Assembly: GCA_046723645.1 (NCBI GenBank)
Contig: JBKOUY010000204.1
Span: 1 to 27,422 of the forward strand
Source of the DNA: DASQUK01 sp046723645
GTDB lineage: Bacteria; Actinomycetota; Acidimicrobiia; Acidimicrobiales; VFJN01
Reading direction: 5' to 3'
DNA: 27,422 nt
The notes under the pieces are model-generated. The model ran no database searches. It saw only the letters and a program-made list of their open reading frames with translations, and was not told where the DNA came from. Position numbers and translations under genes: made by a program. Positions 22,351 through 27,422 of this stretch are shown in pieces (within the stretch, counting starts at the first letter, position 1; the number at the start of each line of letters is the position of its first letter).

Positions 22351-22905
22351 TCAGGCTTGAAGGACGGCCTCGATCTCCAGGTCGATCTTGATCTTGTCGC
22401 CCACCACCAGGCCGCCGCCTTCCATGGGCATGTCGAAGGTGATGCCGAAGTCCTTGCGGTTGATCTCGCCGGTGGCGGACAGACCGCCGCGCGTGCCGCC
22501 CCACGGATCCTTGTTGATGCCGTGGAACTCGATCTCGAGCGGCACCGGGTTGGTGTGCTCCTTGACCGTGAGCTCGCCGTCGGCGACGTAGCGGTCGCCG
22601 TCGGCCCTGAGGTCCAGCACCCGGTAGGTCATCGTCGGGTACTTGTCGGCCTCGAAGTAGTTCGCCGAGCGCAGGTCGTTGTCGCGGTCGGCGTTGCCGG
22701 TGTTGATGGAGTTCAGGTCGACCTCGATGGTCGCTTGGGTTTCGAGGATGTCGCCGGTCGTGACGATCTGGCCCTCGAACTTCTCGAACCGGCCACGGAC
22801 CTTGCTGAGCATCAGATGGCGGACCGAGAAGCCGACTTCGGAGTGGATCGGGTCGATGGCCCAGGTTCCGGCGGCCCAGCCCGGAATCGTGCTGGCTTCA
22901 GTCAT
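22351..22905 (-). CDS. YceI-family lipid/isoprenoid-binding protein
   Basis: 184 residues, a lipocalin-like beta-barrel of the YceI family, known to bind polyisoprenoids or amphiphilic lipids in its central cavity. Family blocks seen: WAIDPIHSEVGFSVRHLMLS (15-34), GRFEKFEG, DLNSINTGNADRDNDLRS, FEADKYPTMTY, GELTVKEHTNPVPLEIEF, a GINRKDFGI-like block and the C-terminal VGDKIKIDLEIEA. There is no signal peptide, so it is probably cytoplasmic, as in most actinobacterial members. The ATG at 22905 is preceded by GGGAGG with 7-8 nt spacing. It is divergent from the UbiB-like gene, with only 33 bp between starts. The ligand is unknown; isoprenoid quinone precursors or sterols are possibilities from context. 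Confidence 0.95.
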   Translation of the reverse strand: MTEASTIPGWAAGTWAIDPIHSEVGFSVRHLMLSKVRGRFEKFEGQIVTTGDILETQATIEVDLNSINTGNADRDNDLRSANYFEADKYPTMTYRVLDLRADGDRYVADGELTVKEHTNPVPLEIEFHGINKDPWGGTRGGLSATGEINRKDFGITFDMPMEGGGLVVGDKIKIDLEIEAVLQA

Positions 22906-22925
22906 TCACGACACCTCCCTGCTCG

Positions 22926-22931
22926 TAGCCT
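22926..22931 (+). promoter_or_regulatory. Candidate -10 of a leaderless UbiB-like transcript
   Basis: TAGCCT fits TANNNT and lies 7 nt before ATG 22939, with no Shine-Dalgarno between. It is the same hexamer as the candidate before the glycine riboswitch. The divergent YceI Shine-Dalgarno occupies the other half of the 33-bp gap. Confidence 0.45.
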
Positions 22932-22938
22932 CACCATC

Positions 22939-24435
22939 ATGCCTCCCGGGCACGTGTCCCGTCCGTTTGCCGGTCCCTACGCCGGGGGCGTGCCGGCGGG
23001 CGCGCTGCGGATCGTCTGCCCCAGCCTCACCCGCTTCGGATGGCGCGAGCTGGGGCGCGGGGTCGAGATCGTCGCGGTGCTGACCCGGCACGTCATCGGC
23101 GCCGTCGTCCGCCACCTTGCCCGGCGACCGTCGGCACTGCTCCGCCTGCGTCGCGATCGAGCCGCTCGCGCCGGTCTGGGGGTCGCCGCCAGCGCCGGCC
23201 TGGTGGATGCGTTCATGGCGCTCGGCCCCACGTTTGTGAAGCTCGGCCAGCTCATCGCGTCTTCTCCGGGGATGTTCCCGGCCTCGCTCGCGGATGCCTG
23301 CATGCGCACGCTCGACGACGTCCCACCCTTCCCGGCGGACCAGGCGCTGGCGATGGTGGAGGAGGACCTTGGCGCCGCCGGCGCCGAGATGTTCAAGGCC
23401 TTCGATCCGGAGCCCCTCTCGGCCGCCTCCGTCGCCCAGGTGCACGCCTGCACGCTGGCCGACGGCCGGGAGGCCGTCCTCAAGATCCAGCGGCCGGCCA
23501 TCCGCGACCGCATGAACCGCGACCTGCGGATGATGTACCGCATGGCGCAGCTCGTCGACCGCACGCGGACGGGGCACCTCATGAACGCCCCCGGCGTGGT
23601 CGAGGACCTGCACCAGGTCACCAACGAGGAGCTGAACTTCGCGCTGGAGGCCCATCGCCAGGCCGAGTTCCGCGCCAACATCGGGGCGTTCGGCGACAAC
23701 CGGTGGATCACCGCACCCGTCGTGTACTGGGACCACTGCGGACCGAGGGTCATCTGCATGGAACGGCTGTGGGGCACGCCCATGGACCGCTTCGCCGACA
23801 TCAAGGCCCGGGGCATCGACGGTGAGCTGGTGCTCCGCCGCGGCCTGAAGGTATGGATGGAGGCCACGCTGGTCCACGGGCCCTTCCATGGCGACGTGCA
23901 CGCCGGGAACATCTGGGTCCTCGACGACGGGCGGGCCGCGTACCTCGACTTCGGCATCATGGGTGAGCTGCCCGAGGCCCATCGCCAGGCCCTGCGTGAC
24001 GCGCAGTACACCGTGATGATCGACGGCGACTACGCCCGCATCGTCCGGGCCTGGCAGCGCATCGGCATCCTGAGCCACGACGTGGGGCCGGTCGACGAGG
24101 TCGGCGCCCGCCTCAAGGCCGTGCTCGACCCCATGTTCGACATGAGCCTCGGCGAGGTGAGCCTGGCGTTCGTGCTGCGCCGGCAGCTCGAGCTGCAGCA
24201 CGAGTACGGCGCGCGCGCCGCCCGCGAGCTCGTGCTCGTCTCGAAGCAGGTCATGTACTTCGAGCGCTACGCGAAGGAGCTGGCCCCCGACTACAACATG
24301 GCGCGCGACCTGTTCCTGATGAAGAACGTCTTCCCAGAGGCGGTCGCCCGGCTCGTGGCCGCGCGTGGCATCACCTTCCCCGACGACTCGGTCCCCCACA
24401 TGACGAGCTCAGCCGGGGCTCGGTCCACGACCTGA
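22939..24435 (+). CDS. ABC1/UbiB-family atypical kinase-like protein
   Basis: 498 residues, a protein-kinase-like ATPase family (UbiB/ADCK/ABC1) linked to isoprenoid lipid metabolism. The family's KxGQ motif is K101-L-G-Q104 in FVKLGQLIASSPGMFP, the alanine-rich loop is SAAS (161-164), the ATP lysine is K182 in AVLKIQRP, the catalytic loop is HGDVHAGN (317-324) and the metal site is D337-F-G. It has no evident C-terminal membrane anchor, unlike E. coli UbiB. The ATG at 22939 matches the family N-terminus and has a -10 candidate at leaderless distance. It is divergent from YceI and convergent with the HelD-like gene, which it overlaps tail to tail by 27 bp. Its lipid substrate is unknown; a role in menaquinone or other isoprenoid handling is inferred. 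Confidence 0.93.
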   Translation: MPPGHVSRPFAGPYAGGVPAGALRIVCPSLTRFGWRELGRGVEIVAVLTRHVIGAVVRHLARRPSALLRLRRDRAARAGLGVAASAGLVDAFMALGPTFVKLGQLIASSPGMFPASLADACMRTLDDVPPFPADQALAMVEEDLGAAGAEMFKAFDPEPLSAASVAQVHACTLADGREAVLKIQRPAIRDRMNRDLRMMYRMAQLVDRTRTGHLMNAPGVVEDLHQVTNEELNFALEAHRQAEFRANIGAFGDNRWITAPVVYWDHCGPRVICMERLWGTPMDRFADIKARGIDGELVLRRGLKVWMEATLVHGPFHGDVHAGNIWVLDDGRAAYLDFGIMGELPEAHRQALRDAQYTVMIDGDYARIVRAWQRIGILSHDVGPVDEVGARLKAVLDPMFDMSLGEVSLAFVLRRQLELQHEYGARAARELVLVSKQVMYFERYAKELAPDYNMARDLFLMKNVFPEAVARLVAARGITFPDDSVPHMTSSAGARSTT

Positions 24436-26421
24436 TCCGAGGGGCGCCGGCAGCGGCCGGGCATGGACCACGACCAGCTCCTGGACCGCCCGCGTGAGCG
24501 CGACGTAGAGCAGCCGCAGCCCCTGCGGGGTGCCCCCGGCGATGGCCGCCGGCTCGGCGACCACGACGGCATCGAACTCGAGGCCCTTGGCGTCCGCGGG
24601 CGCCAGCACCGTGGCGCGCGGTAGCCGGTGTGCCGGTGGTGCCAGCTCGGGCACCGCGATCACCGCGACCGACGTGTAGCGGCCGGTGAGGCCGGCCGCC
24701 GCCGCCGTGATCGCATCGTGAAGGCCCTCGGCTCCCGCCGAGGCCTCGACCGCGACGAACCGGGGCGGGTGGCCGTCGAGGCGGACCGACCGGCAGGGCG
24801 TGACGCCGGGCGCAGCCTCGGCCAGGAGCCCATTGGCCACGTCGATGATTGCCGCCGGCACGCGGTACCCGAGGTCGAGATCCGCCCGGTGGGCGGTCGC
24901 AGGCCCGCCGAGATGGTCGATCACGTCGTCCCAGGACGACTGCGCGGCCGGCGCCGTGGCCTGGGCCAGGTCGCCGAGCACGGTCATCGAGCTGTCGGGG
25001 CTGCGACGGGCCAGCGCCCGGAACCCCATCGCCGAGAGGTCCTGCGCCTCGTCGACGACCACGTGGCCGTACGCCCGAGGCGGGCCGGCCAGCAGCGCAT
25101 CGGCCTCGTCGAGCAGCGCCAGGTCGTCGAGCGTCCACGGCTCGTCCGACATCCGGCCGGTCGGCGGGCGGAGCAGCAGGGCCTGCTCGTCGGCGTCGAG
25201 CAGCCCGGTGGCGGCGGCGCGCAGCGCGTTGCGGTTGGTGAGCATGCGCCGGACCAGGGCCGAGGCGCTCAGCGGGGGCCAGATCCGATCGAGCGCCCGC
25301 TGCCAGCCCTGATCGCCCCGCAGGCTGGCGTCCACGGCCTCCAGGCTGGCCAGCTCTTCGCCCCGGCGTGCCACCAGTTCCTGGCGCGCCAGCCGGACGA
25401 GCCGGGTCCGCAGCGCCGCCCGCCCGACGTTGTGCGGCACACCCCGGCCATGGATGTCGGCCACGGCGTCGAACACCGCGTCCGGGTCCAGCCGCACGGT
25501 CCCCCACGTGGTGACGCCCTCGATGCGCTCCTCGGGCGGCTGCACGCTGCTGGTCACCGCGTGCGCCAGCACCCGGGCCAGGCGGGCATCGCCCTTGAGC
25601 CGGGCGGTGTGGTCGCCGTCCCGGCCGCGGCGGCGATAGGCAGTGCCGGCGAGGAGCCGCTCGAGCGTCGTCTGGCGGACGGCCGTCTCTCCGAGCGACG
25701 GCAGCACCTGGGCGATGTAGCGCAGGAAGATGGGGTTGGGGCCGACCACGAGCACGCCGGCGGCATCGAGCTGGCGGCGGTGCTCGTAGAGCAGGAACGC
25801 AGCGCGATGGAGGCCGACCGCCGTCTTGCCGGTGCCGGGCCCTCCCTGCACCACGAGGCACGTGTCCAGCGGCGCCCGGATCACCTCGTCCTGCTCGGCG
25901 GCGATCGTGGCGACGATGTCCCGCATCTCACCGGTCCGCTCGCGCTCCAGCTCGGCCAGCAGGGGGTCGGGGATGCCGCCGTGATGGGCGGCGTCGACGC
26001 TGTCGGGGTCGTCGAACACCTCGTCGAACAGGTCGTCGAGCCGGCGGCCGGTCATCATGAACCGCCGCCGGCGCCGCAGGCCCAGCGGGTCGACCGCGGT
26101 GGCCCGGTAGAACGGCACGGCCACGTCGGCTCGCCAGTCGACCACCACGGGGTCCCCGCGGGCGTCCTCGACGTGGCGGCGGCCCACGTACCAGCGCGCT
26201 CCGTCCTCGCCGTCGAGCCTGCCGAAGCTCAGCCCGGGCACGTCCACGTCGAGGGTGCCGAGTCGGTGCGCCAGGTGTTGCTGCGCGATCGCAGAGTCCA
26301 CCGCCTGGGCGGCACCCTCCGCGATGCCCGTCGTGCGCGCCGTCCGGTCCCGCATGGCGGCGAGGCAGCGATAGGCCTCGTCGAGGTACGCCTGCTCGGC
26401 GTCGACGTCGGGATGGGGCAC
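24409..26421 (-). CDS. HelD-like superfamily 1 ATPase/helicase
   Basis: 670 residues, UvrD/Rep-like motor. The N-terminal region carries a helical arm and the HelD hallmark VVDWRADVAVPFYRATAVDP with RRRR just after. Walker A is GGPGTGKT (K199), Walker B/DEAQ is VVDEAQDLSAMGF (about 455), and C-terminal motifs are DLGYRVP, KGLEFDAVVVAEP and LLYVALTRAVQELVVV. HelD proteins (HelR in actinobacteria) bind RNA polymerase, clear stalled complexes and can give rifampicin tolerance. The GTG at 26421 was chosen because the protein then begins at the family N-terminus (AEQAYLDEAYRCLAAM) and a TGAGG lies about 9 nt upstream; the longer open frame upstream is antisense to the Rrf2 gene. Its stop overlaps the end of the UbiB-like gene. 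It is divergent from the Rrf2 gene. Confidence 0.93.
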   Translation of the reverse strand: MPHPDVDAEQAYLDEAYRCLAAMRDRTARTTGIAEGAAQAVDSAIAQQHLAHRLGTLDVDVPGLSFGRLDGEDGARWYVGRRHVEDARGDPVVVDWRADVAVPFYRATAVDPLGLRRRRRFMMTGRRLDDLFDEVFDDPDSVDAAHHGGIPDPLLAELERERTGEMRDIVATIAAEQDEVIRAPLDTCLVVQGGPGTGKTAVGLHRAAFLLYEHRRQLDAAGVLVVGPNPIFLRYIAQVLPSLGETAVRQTTLERLLAGTAYRRRGRDGDHTARLKGDARLARVLAHAVTSSVQPPEERIEGVTTWGTVRLDPDAVFDAVADIHGRGVPHNVGRAALRTRLVRLARQELVARRGEELASLEAVDASLRGDQGWQRALDRIWPPLSASALVRRMLTNRNALRAAATGLLDADEQALLLRPPTGRMSDEPWTLDDLALLDEADALLAGPPRAYGHVVVDEAQDLSAMGFRALARRSPDSSMTVLGDLAQATAPAAQSSWDDVIDHLGGPATAHRADLDLGYRVPAAIIDVANGLLAEAAPGVTPCRSVRLDGHPPRFVAVEASAGAEGLHDAITAAAAGLTGRYTSVAVIAVPELAPPAHRLPRATVLAPADAKGLEFDAVVVAEPAAIAGGTPQGLRLLYVALTRAVQELVVVHARPLPAPLGSGRGPSPG

Positions 26422-26480
26422 GGTCGGAACCTCAGCGCACGCGGGGCGAAGCAGCGTAGTGTCGGCGCCCGCGCCTGGTA

Positions 26481-26495
26481 CCGGGATTTGTCCGG
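26481..26495. promoter_or_regulatory. Candidate Rrf2 operator in the helD/rrf2 divergent gap
   Basis: CCGGGATTTGTCCGG is an imperfect palindrome (CCGG.A...T.CCGG) with an A/T-rich centre in an otherwise GC-only gap. It lies 5 bp upstream of TAGGGT (26501-26506), a TANNNT -10 candidate for the Rrf2 gene. Autoregulation would be typical of Rrf2 proteins, but this site is a guess from symmetry and position. Confidence 0.35.
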
Positions 26496-26526
26496 CGCGG
26501 TAGGGTCCGCGCCGGAGGTGCACCAC

Positions 26527-26982
26527 GTGCGCATCACGGCGAAGGTCGATTACGCGGTGCGAGCGGCAGCCGAACTGGCGGCGGCGCCCCCGGGGCACGT
26601 CAAGGGCGACATGATCGCTCAGCGCCAGGGCATCCCGGCCAAGTTCCTGGAGAACATCCTGGCCGACCTCCGGCGCGCCGGGCTGGTCGCCAGCCAGCGG
26701 GGTGCCGAGGGTGGCTACTGGCTGGCCGCCGATCCCTCCACCATCTCCGTGGCCGACATCATCCGCGCCGTCGAGGGCCCGCTGGCCGACGTGCACGGCA
26801 AACCCCCCGAGCAGGTCGATTACCGGGGCCCGGCGGCGGGGCTCCAGGGCGTGTGGGTCGCAACCCGCGCCGCGCTGCGGACGGTTCTGGAGGAGGTCAC
26901 CCTGGCCGACGTCGCGGCCGGGACGCTGCCCGCCGAGGTCGAAAAGCTGTTGCGCGAGCCCGACGCGTGGTCGCGACGCTGA
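26527..26982 (+). CDS. Rrf2-family transcriptional regulator without cluster cysteines
   Basis: 151 residues. The N-terminal winged helix (residues 1-65) begins RITAKVDYAVRAAAELA and contains IAQRQGIPAKFLENILADLR, the Rrf2 recognition region, followed by the wing SQRGAEGGYWLA and the dimerisation helix SVADIIRAVEGPLADV. There is no cysteine in the protein, so it cannot bind an Fe-S cluster as IscR or NsrR do and should sense something else, as the CymR-type members do. The GTG at 26527 has an excellent GGAGGTG (26514-26520) 6 nt upstream; the frame is open much further upstream only as an antisense shadow of the helicase gene. It is divergent from the HelD-like gene. Targets and signal are unknown. 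Confidence 0.93.
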   Translation: MRITAKVDYAVRAAAELAAAPPGHVKGDMIAQRQGIPAKFLENILADLRRAGLVASQRGAEGGYWLAADPSTISVADIIRAVEGPLADVHGKPPEQVDYRGPAAGLQGVWVATRAALRTVLEEVTLADVAAGTLPAEVEKLLREPDAWSRR

Positions 26983-27019
26983 CGTCGCCGTGAACCCACC
27001 GCGCTAGCGTTGACTGCCT

Positions 27020-27422
27020 ATGTCCCGCCGGATCGACATCGAGCTCACCAGCTCTCGGGATGACGGCTCCTGGACGTGGCGTGCTGCCGGTGCCCGCGAG
27101 CCGCGGGGCACGCTCGACGCCGCGCTGATCCCTGGCGGCGCCCAGGTCGGCGACGTGCTGCGGGCCGAGATCGACGGCTACCTCGACCGGATGAGCGTCG
27201 TGGCGATCCTGCCGCCGCGTGCGCCGCGGCGGCAGCCCGAGCGGCTCGAGCTTCACAGCGCCCGCGGCGACCGGCCGCTGGTCACCACCACGCTCGTGCG
27301 GGAGCGCAGCGACGAGCGTCGCTCCCAGGGCCGCCGGGGCGACCGCCGGGAGCGAGGTGAGCGAGGCGAGCGCGGGCGCGGTGACCGCGGCGATCGCGGC
27401 GACCGTCGCGAGGGACCCGGAC
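27020..27422 (+). CDS. Hypothetical protein with RG/RGD-rich basic tail, 3' partial
   Basis: 134 codons are visible and the frame is open to the window end. Residues 1-80 (starting MSRRIDIELTSSRDDGSWTW) look like a small beta-rich globular domain with GDVLRAEIDGYLDRMSVVAI. From about residue 95 the sequence becomes extremely rich in R, G, D and E, with repeated RGD, RGE and GDR units. I do not recognise the family. A basic RG-rich tail often binds RNA, so an RNA-associated role is possible. The ATG at 27020 has TAGCGT 9 nt upstream (27005-27010), a possible -10 of a leaderless transcript, and no Shine-Dalgarno. It follows the Rrf2 gene by 37 bp on the same strand. Confidence 0.65.
   Translation, partial: MSRRIDIELTSSRDDGSWTWRAAGAREPRGTLDAALIPGGAQVGDVLRAEIDGYLDRMSVVAILPPRAPRRQPERLELHSARGDRPLVTTTLVRERSDERRSQGRRGDRRERGERGERGRGDRGDRGDRREGPG

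Noticed and set aside
24628..26526. Plus-strand frame upstream of the Rrf2 gene
   Set aside because: It is antisense to the HelD-like gene; the strong Shine-Dalgarno at 26514-26520 fixes the Rrf2 start at 26527.

Overview
The window is very GC-rich, with third-position G/C bias throughout, many GTG starts and long runs of 1-4 nt overlapping stop/start junctions. These traits, together with an F420-type luciferase-like oxidoreductase, a KstR-type steroid regulator with its operators, a DivIVA/Scy-like coiled-coil protein and an actinobacterial-style glycine riboswitch, point to an actinobacterium, probably Acidimicrobiia-like rather than a mycobacterium or Streptomyces. No rRNA, tRNA, CRISPR array, transposase or phage gene was seen. 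No gene-free stretch exceeds 300 bases.

Layout. 1-1.7 kb: a minus-strand cyclase/formamidase-fold hydrolase, a tandem 58-bp hairpin repeat and a small zinc-ribbon-like protein. 1.7-5.6 kb: a nested palindrome and a GNRA-loop hairpin, then a translationally coupled ABC exporter operon (ATPase, permease, ATPase, permease). 5.6-8.7 kb: a hairpin, a single-aptamer glycine riboswitch and full-length gcvP. 8.7-12.2 kb: a minus-strand pair (Scy/DivIVA-like coiled coil then LLM oxidoreductase) divergent from a KshA-like Rieske oxygenase, with a KstR-type operator between them. 12.3-14.2 kb: a GAF sensor kinase and LuxR-type response regulator. 14.3-16.2 kb: an SDR, a 30-codon coupling ORF and a divergent QueA-like protein. 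16.2-20.2 kb: a five-gene minus-strand operon (two DUF35 OB-fold proteins, Ltp4-like and Ltp3-like thiolase-fold proteins, FabG3-like SDR) preceded by a second KstR-type operator. 20.4-22.3 kb: a zinc alcohol dehydrogenase and a KstR-like TetR repressor with a third, perfectly palindromic operator at its own start. 22.3-27.4 kb: YceI-family protein, ABC1/UbiB kinase-like protein, HelD-like helicase, Rrf2 regulator and a partial RG-rich protein cut by the window end.

How it fits together. The central theme is a steroid (sterol side chain and ring) catabolic locus spread over about 14 kb and tied together by three copies of the 14-bp pattern TnnAACnnGTTnnA, the known KstR operator consensus, next to a TetR protein whose helix-turn-helix resembles KstR. 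The Rieske oxygenase would act in ring hydroxylation; the Ltp/DUF35 set fits side-chain C-C cleavage as an aldolase complex; the SDR, alcohol dehydrogenase and LLM oxidoreductase would supply redox steps. The ABC exporter, glycine cleavage enzyme, two-component system, helicase and Rrf2 gene appear to be unrelated chromosomal neighbours. The least expected elements are the cytoskeletal-type coiled-coil gene coupled to the LLM oxidoreductase beside a KstR operator, the QueA homologue with altered signature motifs, and the structured leader of the ABC operon.
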